Below, piece after piece: positions 18,801-27,367 of a stretch of DNA of 64,000 bases. The stretch is taken from the NCBI RefSeq assembly GCF_006974105.1, contig NZ_CP036282.1:3286001-3350000 (forward strand). The letters are read 5' to 3'. This DNA is from Rhodoferax aquaticus. Lineage in GTDB: Bacteria > Pseudomonadota > Gammaproteobacteria > Burkholderiales > Burkholderiaceae_C. Each line of letters starts with the position of its first letter. The first letter of the stretch is position 1. The notes beneath the pieces are model-generated. The model was given only the letters and a program-made list of their open reading frames with translations, was not told the origin of the DNA and made no database searches. Both the position numbers and the translations under genes were made by a program.

Positions 18801-19923
18801 GATTCAAGAGTCCAGCCTGCATGTGTTGCACGGGGTCTATGCCACCGTGTTCGCGCCCGCGTGGTACCGGCTCTTGGGTGCCAAAGTGGGGCGTGATGCG
18901 GAGATTTCTTCTGCGCTGGGCCTGGTGCCCGACATGCTCACCTTGGGTGACGAAACCTTTATCGCCGACGCGGTGATGCTGGGTGATGAGCATATTGATG
19001 GCGGCTGGATGACCATGCGACCAACCGTGGTCTCCAAACGTAGTTTCATCGGCAACGGCGCCTATGTACCCGATGGCACCACCGTGCCTGAGAATGTGCT
19101 GATTGGCGTGCACTCCAGCGTGCCCGCAAGTACCCGCATGCGCGATGGCGACACCTGGCTGGGCTCGCCGCCAATCCATCTTCCAGCGCGTGAACAAACC
19201 TCGGGCTTCCCGGAAACCCTGACCTACAAGCCCTCCATCTACCGGCGCATCGCGCGCGGCCTGATTGAGGCGTTTCGCATCGTGGCGCCGCATGCTTTTG
19301 TCATCTCGGTGGGCTACACCATCGTGCTCAAAGTGATGCCGTTGGCAGGTGAAGAGCGCTGGGGCGATGTGGCCAGCTACCTCACGGTAGCAGGCCTACT
19401 CTACGGCGTGGGCACCTTTGTGTTTGTGGTGCTGCTCAAGTGGCTGCTACTGGGCCGCTACCGCAAAAGCAGCGCACCGATGTGGACGCGCTTTGTGTGG
19501 CTCTCAGAAGCCGTTACCAATATGTTTGAAGGCCTCGCCGTACCTAACTTTTTGAGCTACCTGCGCGGCACGCCTTGGCTGCCTGTCGCCTTTAACATTT
19601 TGGGCGCACGCATTGGCAAAGGGGTGTACTTGGACACCACCGACATCACCGAGTTTGACTGCGCCCACATTGGCGACTACAGCGAGCTCAATGCCCTGTG
19701 CTGCCCGCAAACCCATTTGTTTGAAGACCGTGTGATGAAAATCGATACCGTGGTCATTGGCCGCAAGGTCAACCTCGGCCCGCGTGCCTCCGTCCTCTAT
19801 GGCGCCGTAGTGGGTGACAACGCCATGCTAGGCCCCCTCACCTTGGCCATGAAGGGCGAGCATATCCCTGCGGGTTCCAGTTGGGCAGGTTGCCCGGCAG
19901 CGCCTCGGCGTGTGGCAGCGTAA
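15868..19923 (+). CDS. Pls/PosA-type membrane non-ribosomal peptide synthetase
   Basis: Single-module synthetase of 1351 residues. The adenylation domain (about 25-525) has YTSGSTGKPKG at 183-193, NTYGPTEATV, the YRTGD motif and the A10 lysine K520 in PSGKIDR. A carrier domain follows (about 545-615) with phosphopantetheine serine S579 in DLGGHSLF. There is no condensation or thioesterase domain. The rest alternates hydrophobic helices (about 677-708, 870-953, 1135-1197) with three left-handed beta-helix (hexapeptide) domains (about 753-855, 1003-1105, 1244-1345). This is the layout of epsilon-poly-lysine synthetase (about 1319 residues) and PosA-like enzymes, in which the three tandem domains join monomers. 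GTG at 15868 is chosen; ATG at 15883 is an alternative. The product is unknown. Confidence 0.9.
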   Translation: MNPKAMLGAPPHNPHVLQGPVREDLLRTEVLADILEATAQRQPEHIALEFGDTRLSYAELNAQADHLASHMLAQGVAAGHIVGLWMPRGAALWVAQAAIAKTGAAWLPLDADTPPERVLVCLQDAHAKGLLTANSQLQTLPPALHQALSDNGAIWLEDTLHATPCAPQRRGPVAPSDPAYVIYTSGSTGKPKGIAISQGSICHFLRSENSQLGVQANDRVYQGFSAAFDMSFEEVWISYLVGATLWIAPKALATDPEQLPVALQQQGITVLHAVPTLLALFSQDVPSLRIINLGGEMCPPSLVERWATPKRAVFNTYGPTEATVSASLARLHSGQPVTIGAPLPNYSLLIIAPDTEQGLRLLPLGEVGELCISGPGVSAGYLGRPELTAEKFLPNPWSQTPHDQRLYRTGDLARIDAHGTVQCLGRTDDQVKIRGFRVELGEIEATLTKQPGIGTAAVILRSEEGLDQLIAFVVRDTAGLDGPPLDTLALRSALGASMPAYMVPSHFETLAQMPRLPSGKIDRNALKARPLQAPSAAQAHGDTPETPAEAALFAALAKLFAGQAIVRSADFFTDLGGHSLFAARLASALRSNPAFAHVTVRDIYQNRTVGDIAKAMSADVAVAAVVDTHWEVPSSLKRWVCAAAQAAAIPGLVALRMGQWLAPFFTYHFFTGEPDDSVALAIGASVLAFLAATLLEFALAIVGKWLIAGRLRAGRYPLWGWTFYRWWLADRLVEAAPAYLLSGSSLYAWWLRALGARVGRDAVIGSITLRAPDLLNLGDGVSVGNAVNLENARVEHGYLVLGPITLGKDASVGSYTVLEGNTSLGYLGHLEGQSALRDGEHVPAQRVWSGSPARDVGAFDTAAQATRPATGMLWHTFEAAYFAAGALLIATLFFLPVFPSFILIDWIDNSDRFPWLASEDTTWDLLKYFVLAFPAAGTLIVLTALLSAAIRWTALPRMQPGTWPVHSWVYCARWLVNQIQESSLHVLHGVYATVFAPAWYRLLGAKVGRDAEISSALGLVPDMLTLGDETFIADAVMLGDEHIDGGWMTMRPTVVSKRSFIGNGAYVPDGTTVPENVLIGVHSSVPASTRMRDGDTWLGSPPIHLPAREQTSGFPETLTYKPSIYRRIARGLIEAFRIVAPHAFVISVGYTIVLKVMPLAGEERWGDVASYLTVAGLLYGVGTFVFVVLLKWLLLGRYRKSSAPMWTRFVWLSEAVTNMFEGLAVPNFLSYLRGTPWLPVAFNILGARIGKGVYLDTTDITEFDCAHIGDYSELNALCCPQTHLFEDRVMKIDTVVIGRKVNLGPRASVLYGAVVGDNAMLGPLTLAMKGEHIPAGSSWAGCPAAPRRVAA

Positions 19924-19946
19924 GGAGCATGGCCTTGACCGGAGGC

Positions 19947-19982
19947 AGCCCCATGGCCAGCCCCATGGCAAGCCCGATGGCG
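19947..19982 (+). repeat. Three tandem 12-base units at the PPTase start
   Basis: AGCCCCATGGCC, AGCCCCATGGCA and AGCCCGATGGCG in a row, with a degenerate fourth unit after them. Each carries an in-frame ATG (19953, 19965, 19977), giving Met-Ala-Ser-Pro repeats. Unit gain or loss would not shift the frame but would change the number of start codons and the spacing to GGAGG at 19941-19945. Confidence 0.7.
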
Positions 19983-20636
19983 AGGGCATGGCCCATCGAG
20001 TCCGACCGGGCGGTGGCGGACCTGCTCAGTGCAGGGCACACCGTTGTTTTTGTCCACACGCCGGATACCGAGGACAGAACCCTGGCCCGGCACGCAGTGC
20101 GCACTGCCTTGCGCGACGTACTGGCGCGCTATTTCGATTGCAGCGGTGATGGCATCGCCTTGCAGCAAGTGCCCGGCTACGGAGTGCGCGTATTGCCAGG
20201 CGCAAGCTTTCCCGTGCACAAGCTTCCAACTGGTAGGCCATTGGCATTTACTTCGATCAGCCACGCGCCGGGCTTAAGCGCAGTCGCCATTGACGTGCAA
20301 GGTGCGGTGGGCTTGGACGTGCTGCGTAACGACACCAGGTTGAACGATGTAGAAGAAATGGCCCACCTTGCCAATGACTATTTAGGCCCCCATGCGGCCC
20401 AGGCATTACAAGCAATCGCTCCCGCAGAACGCCTAGCCGCCTTCTTGCAAGCGTGGGTGGCGCATGAGGCCAAGCTCAAGTGCTTGGGGGTAGGCTTGGT
20501 GGAGTGGTCGCCAAGGCTAGACCGGCAGTTACAACACTGCAGCACGCGCCACATCGCGTTGCCCGCCCCGTTCTTGGGTGCACTGTCAGGTGTGCACCGC
20601 TTTGACAGCGGCAAGTTGTCGCGCAGCCATCACTAG
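19953..20636 (+). CDS. 4'-phosphopantetheinyl transferase superfamily protein (Sfp-type)
   Basis: Likely activates the carrier domain of the adjacent synthetase by moving phosphopantetheine from CoA to S579. The superfamily signature is present: GLDVLR (metal-binding Asp) and, about 55 residues on, WVAHEAKLKCLG, where the usual W-x-x-K-E-A-x-x-K reads H-E, keeping the Glu and the final Lys. Upstream HAVRTALRDVLARYF and SISHAPGLSAVAI fit the fold. ATG at 19953 is preferred because GGAGG lies seven bases before it; the ATG at 19929 has its AAGGAG only one base away. It begins 30 bases after the NRPS stop and ends in a convergent 4-base overlap with the next gene. Confidence 0.8.
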   Translation: MASPMASPMARAWPIESDRAVADLLSAGHTVVFVHTPDTEDRTLARHAVRTALRDVLARYFDCSGDGIALQQVPGYGVRVLPGASFPVHKLPTGRPLAFTSISHAPGLSAVAIDVQGAVGLDVLRNDTRLNDVEEMAHLANDYLGPHAAQALQAIAPAERLAAFLQAWVAHEAKLKCLGVGLVEWSPRLDRQLQHCSTRHIALPAPFLGALSGVHRFDSGKLSRSHH

Positions 20637-21058
20637 AGTCCAGCAGGGCTGGCGGGCCCGCCCAGGTCGAAAACCGGATCGACTGGCACTTGCAGCCCTG
20701 TCGCAAGATGGTTCGTTTTCGCTGCCAGCCCGATGATGGCCAGCAGCTCTGCATGCTGCTCCGAACCCATACCTTTCGCACGAGCGGCTGCGGTGTGCGA
20801 ATGCACGCAGTAGCTGCAGCCGTTGGCGATCGACACGGCGATGTAGATCATCTCCTTGGTCAAGGGGTCTAGCAGAGTTTCGGTCGCCATGAGGCGTTTG
20901 ACGTCCGCCCAGGTGGTTTCAAGCAAGCCCGGATCAAAAGCCAACGAGCGCCACATGTTGTTCACGAAATCCGTCTTACGCGTCGCACGAATGTCGTCAA
21001 ACACGGCTTTAACGCGGGGATTGTTCTCAGGGGAAGTCGCTTGTGGAGTCGTGGCCAT
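20633..21058 (-). CDS. AhpD-like / carboxymuconolactone decarboxylase family protein
   Basis: A 141-residue all-helical protein with the CMD-family redox motif CSYCVHSHTAAARAKGM (CxxC followed by H), as in AhpD-type peroxidase partners. The preceding EMIYIAVSIANG is also typical. It probably acts as a thiol-dependent peroxidase or reductase, but the substrate cannot be given. The gene is convergent with the phosphopantetheinyl transferase and shares its four stop bases. It is not clearly part of either neighbouring unit. Confidence 0.82.
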   Translation of the reverse strand: MATTPQATSPENNPRVKAVFDDIRATRKTDFVNNMWRSLAFDPGLLETTWADVKRLMATETLLDPLTKEMIYIAVSIANGCSYCVHSHTAAARAKGMGSEQHAELLAIIGLAAKTNHLATGLQVPVDPVFDLGGPASPAGL

Positions 21059-21120
21059 AACGGGTACCTAACTGTGAGGGCTCGTAGTCTTTACGAAGCG
21101 TGCCGGATGCCCAACACCCT

Positions 21121-22215
21121 TTAAGGCAACCAGTCCAGCGCTTGCATGTATTGGGGCTGCACCATCAGCTCGTCCCACTCCGGTGCGGGCGTTTTGGGCA
21201 AGAGGGCTAAGCGGCGCAGCTCGCTGTGCTCTTGGGGTTGCCAGTGGCCTTTGAGTTGGGCTTCGGTGAGGCCTGCAATCAAGTCGTCTGGCGCACTACC
21301 GCCGCCCTCTGCGGTGGACAAAGACTGGTTACACAGCACGGCCAAGTCGCACCCAGCTTTAAGTGCGGCCAAGGTGGACTCGGTGTAGCTAATGGCTGCG
21401 CCACCAATTTCGCGGCCACCGGCCATGGAGAGGTCATCGCTGAAGATGGCACCGCCAAAGCCCAAGCGGCCACGCAAGATGTCGTTGAGCCACACCGATG
21501 AAAACCCTGCCGGGCGCTTGTCGACCTTGGGGTAGACCACGTGCGCGGGCATCACGGCGGAGAGCGAGTTGCTCAGCCAGCGGTACGGTGCAGCGTCATC
21601 TGCGAGGATGGCCGTCAGGCTGCGCTTGTCCACTGGCACGGCCACATGGGAGTCCGCTGCCACGAAGCCGTGGCCGGGGAAGTGCTTGCCGCAGTTGGCC
21701 ATGCCACTGAGCATGAGACCGTGCATCACGCTCTTGGCCAGCAGACCCACCACACGGGGGTCACGCGCAAAAGCGCGGTCGCCAATGGCGCTGCAATGGC
21801 CGTAGTCCAGGTCCAGCACGGGGGTGAAGCTCAGGTCTACGCCGCAGGCGCGCAGCTCAGCGCCCAAGACATAGCCACAGGCCGTGGCCGCGTTAGTGGC
21901 GTCCATGGGGCCTGCATGCTTGTTGCCCTTGGGTTCGGCCATCCACATCTCACCCAAGGCGCGCATGGGTGGCAGGTGGGTGAAGCCGTCGGTCTTGAAG
22001 CGTTGGACGCGCCCACCTTCGTGGTCCACGCAAATCAACAGATCGGGGCGATTTTTTTTGGCTGCGCGGCACAGGGCCGTGAGTTGCTCACGGTCTTTCC
22101 AGTTACGCGCAAACAGAATCAAGCCACCGACCAAAGGGTGCTTCAGGCGGGCGCGGTCTAGGGCCGTAAGGGTGTGACCGGCGATGTCGATCACGAGGGG
22201 GGCGTGCTGGCTCAT
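21121..22215 (-). CDS. nagZ: Beta-N-acetylhexosaminidase NagZ
   Basis: Glycoside hydrolase family 3 enzyme that removes N-acetylglucosamine from muropeptides during cell-wall recycling. Visible are the substrate-binding CVDHEGGRVQRF, the KHFPGHG(F)VAADSH loop with the catalytic His-Asp elements, and the nucleophile aspartate in IFSDDLSM. The frame extends upstream to 22338, but the extension runs through a dispersed repeat and is not family-like; ATG 22215 (MSQHAPLVIDIAG) is the right start and gives 364 residues. It follows acpS on the same strand. Confidence 0.94.
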   Translation of the reverse strand: MSQHAPLVIDIAGHTLTALDRARLKHPLVGGLILFARNWKDREQLTALCRAAKKNRPDLLICVDHEGGRVQRFKTDGFTHLPPMRALGEMWMAEPKGNKHAGPMDATNAATACGYVLGAELRACGVDLSFTPVLDLDYGHCSAIGDRAFARDPRVVGLLAKSVMHGLMLSGMANCGKHFPGHGFVAADSHVAVPVDKRSLTAILADDAAPYRWLSNSLSAVMPAHVVYPKVDKRPAGFSSVWLNDILRGRLGFGGAIFSDDLSMAGGREIGGAAISYTESTLAALKAGCDLAVLCNQSLSTAEGGGSAPDDLIAGLTEAQLKGHWQPQEHSELRRLALLPKTPAPEWDELMVQPQYMQALDWLP

Positions 22216-22248
22216 GGTGAAGGTCTTTCCAGAGGTCAAAATTGAATT

Positions 22249-22293
22249 GCTATTAAATGCATAGCTGCTTACGCTTATTCCATGGGTGGGAGC
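22249..22293 (+). repeat. Dispersed palindromic repeat, copy D
   Basis: GCTAT, seven bases, ATAGC at 22249-22265, then TGCTTACGCTTATTCCATGGG. It lies between acpS and nagZ, just upstream of the nagZ start on the opposite strand, so a transcript of acpS-nagZ would carry the reverse complement as a folded spacer. Confidence 0.65.
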
Positions 22294-22307
22294 AGTACTT
22301 TTTGCCA

Positions 22308-22724
22308 TTATGGATGCGGCATATGCTCCACTACACAAAAGCTGGCGGCGTAATCGGTCTCATCCGTCACGGTGATGTGGGCGTGCAACTGGCGTGATTC
22401 AAACCATTCTTTCAGCGCACCGTGCAGCACCAGGTAAGGCTGGCCCGCCTGCGGATGGCCTTGGGGGCGGTTGGCGATCTCGCAGTTGCGCCAGGTCATA
22501 GGCATGCGCATGCCCATGCCTATGGCTTTGCTAAACGCTTCTTTGGCGCTGAAACGCGTAGCCAGGTAGCTCACGCCGCGCTGCGGCCAGCGGGCGCCAC
22601 GGGCCTTCCACACGGCCAATTCGTTTTCGCCCAAGACCCGCGCGGGAAAGCGCTCGCCATGGCGCTCTAGGCTCTCGCGAATGCGGCGCACATCGCAAAT
22701 GTCGGTGCCAATGCCGTAAATCAT
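22308..22724 (-). CDS. acpS: Holo-[acyl-carrier-protein] synthase
   Basis: Transfers phosphopantetheine to the fatty-acid carrier protein (AcpP, encoded at 35.3-35.6 kb here). The group I signature is clear: [14 protein letters not shown] at the N-terminus and [15 protein letters not shown] in the middle. The ATG at 22724 gives 138 residues; longer frames are out of family. It lies ten bases after the pdxJ stop, in the order rnc-era-recO-pdxJ-acpS. It is the second phosphopantetheinyl transferase of the window. Confidence 0.95.
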   Translation of the reverse strand: MIYGIGTDICDVRRIRESLERHGERFPARVLGENELAVWKARGARWPQRGVSYLATRFSAKEAFSKAIGMGMRMPMTWRNCEIANRPQGHPQAGQPYLVLHGALKEWFESRQLHAHITVTDETDYAASFCVVEHMPHP

Positions 22725-22734
22725 GAGCGCAACC

Positions 22735-23517
22735 TCAATCGCGAGAGAGGCACGTTTGGTAGGCCTGCACGGTGGCGGTGTAGCCCAGCTCCAAGGCGTC
22801 GGCAATCAAGGCATGGCCAATCGACACCTCTGCCACGCCAGGCACTTGGCGCACAAAGGCGGCTAGGTTGTCGCGGTTCAAGTCATGGCCTGCATTCACA
22901 CCCAGGCCAACCTCTAGCGCAGCTTGCGCTGCGGCTGCAAAGCGGGCGAGTTGGGTAGCCTGCTCAGGCGTGCCCCACGCTGCGGCATAGGGCTCGGTGT
23001 AGAGCTCAATGCGGTCGGCACCCAAGGCCTTGGCATGGGCCATGGCTGCGGGCTCGGCATCCATAAAGAGGCTCACCCGCAAGCCCAAGGCATGGGCCTG
23101 CGCAATGAGTGGGCGCAAGCGCTCGTTGTCTGCAGGCAGGTTCCAGCCGTGGTCGCTGGTGAACTGGTCTTCACCGTCCGGCACAAAAGTGACTTGGTGC
23201 ACGGGCAACTGGCGCTCGCGCAGGTCTTGCACGCAGTCCATGAGGTTTTGAAACGGGTTGCCTTCCACGTTGAACTCGCGGTCGGGCCAGGCTTTCATCA
23301 AAGCAGCCAACTCGCGCACGTCGTCAGCGCGAATATGGCGTGCATCTGGCCGTGGGTGCACAGTAATGCCATCGGCCCCGGCTTGCAGGCACAGCGTGGC
23401 AGCGCGGGTCACGCTGGGAATGCCCAGGTGGCGGGTGTTGCGCACCAAGGCCACTTTGTTCAAATTCACCGAAAGATGGGTCTTGGTGGGAAGCGAGTTG
23501 ACGGTTGCTTGGGTCAT
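22735..23517 (-). CDS. pdxJ: Pyridoxine 5'-phosphate synthase
   Basis: Condenses 1-deoxyxylulose 5-phosphate with 3-amino-2-oxopropyl phosphate in the last step of the DXP-dependent vitamin B6 route. A TIM barrel of 260 residues with the PdxJ segments [53 protein letters not shown] and [14 protein letters not shown] at 23517 lies four bases past the recO stop, within the same operon. Confidence 0.97.
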   Translation of the reverse strand: MTQATVNSLPTKTHLSVNLNKVALVRNTRHLGIPSVTRAATLCLQAGADGITVHPRPDARHIRADDVRELAALMKAWPDREFNVEGNPFQNLMDCVQDLRERQLPVHQVTFVPDGEDQFTSDHGWNLPADNERLRPLIAQAHALGLRVSLFMDAEPAAMAHAKALGADRIELYTEPYAAAWGTPEQATQLARFAAAAQAALEVGLGVNAGHDLNRDNLAAFVRQVPGVAEVSIGHALIADALELGYTATVQAYQTCLSRD

Positions 23518-23521
23518 GGTG

Positions 23522-24271
23522 TTAAAGCGCCTGAATGTCGATCATCATCTGGCGGGTGCGCAGTGTTTTGACGCCGCAATGGTAGTGCAGCAAGGCCCGC
23601 AATTGTGGCTTGAGTGCTGCATTGCATTCAGAGCTTGCGCGCAAGGTGGGGGTGAAGGGCATGGGCGCATCTAAGGCATCTTGCAGCCGCTCCCACTGGG
23701 CGCCCGCTATGCCATTGCGCTCATCGGCATGGGCTTGGCGCAAGCCCCCTTCTGCCACCAGCACATACAAAGCGTGCGGATCTAGATCACGCAAGGTCAT
23801 GGTTTGCACATGCAGCTGGGGCAAGAGGCCAATTTCGCGCAAGAGCAAGAGCTCAAACGTGCGCAGCGCGGCCTCTAGTACCTCGCCATGCTGGCTGGCA
23901 ATGACTTGCACCACTTGCGAATACACATCAAACAAGGTGGGGTGCGGGTCATCACGCGCCAAGAGGGTGAGCAGCAGCTCGTTGAGGTAATAGCCCGAGA
24001 GCAAGGCCTCGCCAGTGGGCATGACATGGCCGCCCTGCCATTCAGCACTTTTGAGCGTGCGGATTTCGGCTTCCCCACCATATGCCACATGCAGCATTTG
24101 CAGCGGCAACAAGATGGGGCGGAAACTGGAGGTAGGCCGCTTGGCACCCTTGGCCACCAAGGCAATGCGGCCATGGTGGCGGGTGAACACCTCTAGGATC
24201 AGGCTGGTCTCGCTCCAGTCGTAGCGGTGCAGCACATACGTGGGCTCCTCAGAGATCCTTTTGCTTGCCAC
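23522..24271 (-). CDS. recO: DNA repair protein RecO
   Basis: RecFOR-pathway mediator that loads RecA on gapped DNA. An N-terminal OB-fold ([37 protein letters not shown]) is followed by a helical domain ([24 protein letters not shown]) typical of RecO. The zinc-binding cysteines found in many RecO proteins are not conserved here. The start is GTG at 24271. The 249 residues are of usual length. era lies 37 bases upstream. Confidence 0.93.
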   Translation of the reverse strand: MASKRISEEPTYVLHRYDWSETSLILEVFTRHHGRIALVAKGAKRPTSSFRPILLPLQMLHVAYGGEAEIRTLKSAEWQGGHVMPTGEALLSGYYLNELLLTLLARDDPHPTLFDVYSQVVQVIASQHGEVLEAALRTFELLLLREIGLLPQLHVQTMTLRDLDPHALYVLVAEGGLRQAHADERNGIAGAQWERLQDALDAPMPFTPTLRASSECNAALKPQLRALLHYHCGVKTLRTRQMMIDIQAL

Positions 24272-24308
24272 AGATGGGGGTCGCTACGGGCGGCCAACTA
24301 GCCGCAGA

Positions 24309-25325
24309 TCATTGGTAGCCAAAGCTGCGTACACGCGCTTCGTCGTCCGCCCAACCGGAGCGCACTTTGACCCACAGCTCGATGAACACTTTGGCGTCTA
24401 AGGACTTTTCCAGCTCCACACGGGTTTCCATACCGATGCGTTTGATGCGCTCGCCCTTGTCACCGATAACCATCGCTTTGTGGCCATCGCGCTCTACGAC
24501 GATGGTGGCGGCAATCTTGAGCAAGCGCTTTTGCTTGCCGCGACCCGCTTCTTCTTCAAACTTATCAATCACCACCGTGGAGGTGTAAGGCAACTCGTCG
24601 CCTGTGAGACGAAACAGCTTTTCGCGCACGGTTTCGCTGGCCAAAAACTTTTCGCTGCGGTCGGTGAGTTCGTCTTCGGCGTACCACCAGGCTTGCTCGG
24701 GCAGGTACTTCTCGCAGATGTCGAGCATGCGCTCGATGTCTTTGGCGTTCTTGGCAGAGATCGGCACAAACTCTGCAAACGCGTGCTTTTGCTGCATGTC
24801 TTGCAACCAAGGCGCAATGTCAGAGCGGCGCGTGACCTGGTCCAACTTGTTGGCTACCAACAAAGTGGGGATGTCTTTGTTCAGCAAGGCCAGCACTTTG
24901 GCATCCGCTTGGTTAAACATGCCGGCTTCCACCACAAACAAGATCAAATCCACATCGCCCACCGCGCCTTGGACGGTCTTGTTCAAAGAGCGATTCAAGG
25001 CATTGTTGTGGCGGGTTTGAAAGCCCGGTGTATCCACAAACACAAACTGGGTGGCACCCCGCGTATGCATGCCTGTGATGCGGTGGCGTGTGGTTTGCGC
25101 CTTGCGGGAGGTAATGCTGATCTTCTGCCCGACCAAAGCGTTCATCAGCGTGGACTTGCCCACGTTGGGCTTGCCCACAATGGCCACCAAGCCACACCGT
25201 TGACCGGCGATCTCCTCACCCGCAGTGCTTGCGGGGCGCAAGCCTTTGAGCATGCTTTCCAAGTCATTTTGGCCCTCTGCGCCCGTGGAATCTGCGGGAG
25301 GCACTATATTTTTAGGAGCAGTCAT
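24309..25325 (-). CDS. era: GTPase Era
   Basis: Essential GTPase that binds 16S rRNA near its 3' end during 30S assembly. G1 (GKPNVGKST), G3 (DTPGFQT) and G4 (NKLD) are intact, and the C-terminal KH domain contains the GDKGERIK loop. The 338 residues include about 40 more at the N-terminus than the enteric protein, a low-complexity stretch. ATG at 25325 overlaps the rnc stop by four bases (ATGA), which supports this start. Confidence 0.97.
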   Translation of the reverse strand: MTAPKNIVPPADSTGAEGQNDLESMLKGLRPASTAGEEIAGQRCGLVAIVGKPNVGKSTLMNALVGQKISITSRKAQTTRHRITGMHTRGATQFVFVDTPGFQTRHNNALNRSLNKTVQGAVGDVDLILFVVEAGMFNQADAKVLALLNKDIPTLLVANKLDQVTRRSDIAPWLQDMQQKHAFAEFVPISAKNAKDIERMLDICEKYLPEQAWWYAEDELTDRSEKFLASETVREKLFRLTGDELPYTSTVVIDKFEEEAGRGKQKRLLKIAATIVVERDGHKAMVIGDKGERIKRIGMETRVELEKSLDAKVFIELWVKVRSGWADDEARVRSFGYQ

Positions 25326-26008
25326 TTGTTAGCCTTTGCTTTGAGTGTTTGCAACATTGCGTGTGCGGCGGCCTGTTCGCCGGCACGGCGGGACCCGCCT
25401 ATGCCGCGCTCTGCCAAGCGCAACTCTGGAATTTCGCATTCCACATCAAAGCTTTGCTTATGCGCAGCTCCAATGGTGCCTACCACGGTATAGGTCGGCA
25501 ACTTCATTTTGCGACCCTGAAGCCACTCTTGCAACTCCGTTTTCGCGTCTTTCCCTATGGCCTGCATTTGGGGGTTGATTTCGACGGCCTTGTACAGGCG
25601 GTGCACCAGTGCTTGTGCGGGCGGAAACCCTGCGTCAAGATACACAGCACCAATGATGGCCTCTAGCGCGTCGGCCAATATGGAAGGACGCTTTTGCCCC
25701 CCAGACTGGACTTCGCCCTCGCCGAGCTTGATGACTTCAGATAGACCTAGCCCGACGGCAAGCTGATGCAAGGTGTCTTGCTTGACCAAATTGGCACGGA
25801 CGCGCGACAGGTCCCCCTCGGGCAGGGAAGACAAGCGGGCATAAAGGAGATCGGACACCGCCAAGCTCAACACCGAGTCGCCAAGAAACTCAAGACGCTC
25901 GTAGTGGTCAAGGGAAAAGCTGCGATGGGTAAGTGCTCGGTGGAGCAGAGAGATGTCGGAGAACTGATGCTGCAGGCGGCGCTGCAGCTCCACAATTTTT
26001 GCTGTCAC
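25322..26008 (-). CDS. rnc: Ribonuclease III
   Basis: Double-strand-specific RNase processing rRNA precursors and mRNAs. The catalytic signature [17 protein letters not shown] and the second metal-site [15 protein letters not shown] are intact, with a C-terminal double-stranded RNA-binding domain ([11 protein letters not shown] to QAAAHAML). The start is GTG at 26008, one base after the stop of the upstream gene, giving 228 residues, which is the family length; the frame's earlier ATG would overlap that gene by 74 bases. Confidence 0.95.
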   Translation of the reverse strand: MTAKIVELQRRLQHQFSDISLLHRALTHRSFSLDHYERLEFLGDSVLSLAVSDLLYARLSSLPEGDLSRVRANLVKQDTLHQLAVGLGLSEVIKLGEGEVQSGGQKRPSILADALEAIIGAVYLDAGFPPAQALVHRLYKAVEINPQMQAIGKDAKTELQEWLQGRKMKLPTYTVVGTIGAAHKQSFDVECEIPELRLAERGIGGSRRAGEQAAAHAMLQTLKAKANK

Positions 26009-26009
26009 G

Positions 26010-26360
26010 TTATTTGGAACGACCTTCGTATTTGAGTGTGAGGTAAGCAGGCCCCGCCAGATGGATCTCGCGGGAGTAGGCAAAGCTCACCACCACTTTG
26101 TCACCTTCTTTGGTGACTTCTATGTCCTTGGCACTCACGCTCTTGATGTTATCGATCTGCGCGGCCTTGTCGAATATGACGCGGACTTCTGCCGGCGTTT
26201 GGCCTTCTTTTGCCTTGTTGACGGCCTTTTCAACGGCCAAGTACTCCACGTAAGTCGGAAACACTTGCGCGGACACCACACCAATCATGGCCAAGGTAGC
26301 CCCCCAAAACACAAGGCCCAAGAAAGAAACACCGCGTTGCGAATGACGTGAAGAAACCAT
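26010..26360 (-). CDS. DUF4845 family membrane-anchored protein
   Basis: A small protein with an N-terminal signal-anchor helix (GVSFLGLVFWGATLAMIGVV, then SAQVFPTYVEY), followed by a soluble domain of about 75 residues. This is the DUF4845 family, regularly encoded between lepB and rnc in Betaproteobacteria and Gammaproteobacteria. Function is unknown; the pilin-like N-terminus suggests a membrane or export role. ATG at 26360 (116 residues) is preferred to the earlier ATG at 26396. Confidence 0.82.
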   Translation of the reverse strand: MVSSRHSQRGVSFLGLVFWGATLAMIGVVSAQVFPTYVEYLAVEKAVNKAKEGQTPAEVRVIFDKAAQIDNIKSVSAKDIEVTKEGDKVVVSFAYSREIHLAGPAYLTLKYEGRSK

Positions 26361-26401
26361 GGTATGCGAACTCCAATCCTTGGCGGAACGTGCCAAGCCA
26401 G

Positions 26402-27367
26402 TTAATCAAAAGAACCGATGCGCTTGATATTGCCCAGGTTCATCCAAACGAAGAAAGCTTTGCCCACGATGTTCTTCTCAGGCACAAAGCCCCAGTAGCG
26501 AGAATCCAGTGAATTGTCACGGTTGTCGCCCATCATGAAATAGTGGCCTTCAGGCACCGTGCACGTTACGCCCTCTACGGTGTAACTGCAGCCATTGCGC
26601 CCTTCAAAATTATCTGCGCCCGCCACGAAGGCTGGACGGTCATCATCGTTAAGAAAACGGTGTTTTTTGTCACCCAATGTTTCTTCATACTGTTTGAAGT
26701 AACGCATGGTATCGGTGTCCAAAAACTCTGGCACCCCATTGGTTTCTACAGGATTGCCATTGATGGTCAGGCGCTTATTCAAATAGGCCACCTTGTCGCC
26801 AGGCAAGCCAACCACCCGCTTGATGTAGTCCAAGCTGGGCTTTGGAGGATAGCGAAACACCATCACATCACCACGCTTGGGGGGCGTGCCTTCCGTAATT
26901 TTGGTATTGAGGACCGGCAATCGCAAGCCGTAGGTGAATTTATTCACCAAGATCAAATCACCCACCAGCAGGGTAGGAATCATGGACCCCGACGGAATCT
27001 TGAACGGCTCAAACAAGAACGAGCGCAGGAAAAAGACCGCAATAATCACGGGGAACAGGCCTGCTGTCCAGTCTAGCCACCAAGGCTGCATCAACAACTT
27101 CTGGCGGGCTTGTGCAATATCGCCGTCCACTTGTTTGATGCCCAACTTGTCAAGCTCTGCGCGGCGATGTAGATCGTGGGCTTCTAGAGCGGCGGCGGCG
27201 GCCTGGCGTTGGGGAAGAAAGTAAAAGCGCTCTGCCAACCAGTAGATCCCTGTGACCACGGTTGCCAAAAACAAGAGCAGGGCAAAGTTACCTTCTACGG
27301 CCCCAAAATACCAAGAGCCTGCGTACAGCACGAATGCGCCCAGAACCACTGAAGTTAAGGCTTGCAT
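26402..27367 (-). CDS. lepB: Signal peptidase I
   Basis: Membrane serine protease that cleaves signal peptides of exported proteins. Two N-terminal hydrophobic stretches (about 5-50) and one more (about 100-117) precede the periplasmic catalytic domain. The Ser/Lys dyad is S128 in IPSGSMIPTL and K183 in YIKRVVGLPGD; box E is GDNRDNSLDSRYWGFVP. Length 321 is normal. Its ATG overlaps the lepA stop by one base (TAATG), the usual lepA-lepB pairing. Confidence 0.97.
   Translation of the reverse strand: MQALTSVVLGAFVLYAGSWYFGAVEGNFALLLFLATVVTGIYWLAERFYFLPQRQAAAAALEAHDLHRRAELDKLGIKQVDGDIAQARQKLLMQPWWLDWTAGLFPVIIAVFFLRSFLFEPFKIPSGSMIPTLLVGDLILVNKFTYGLRLPVLNTKITEGTPPKRGDVMVFRYPPKPSLDYIKRVVGLPGDKVAYLNKRLTINGNPVETNGVPEFLDTDTMRYFKQYEETLGDKKHRFLNDDDRPAFVAGADNFEGRNGCSYTVEGVTCTVPEGHYFMMGDNRDNSLDSRYWGFVPEKNIVGKAFFVWMNLGNIKRIGSFD

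Noticed and set aside
22216..22338. Longer NagZ start at 22338
   Set aside because: The extra residues are translated from a dispersed repeat and overlap the acpS 3' end; family sequence begins at 22215.
24480..25493. Long plus-strand frame opposite era and the end of rnc (337 codons)
   Set aside because: Shadow of well-supported minus-strand genes; the composition is typical of an antisense frame and crosses two real genes.
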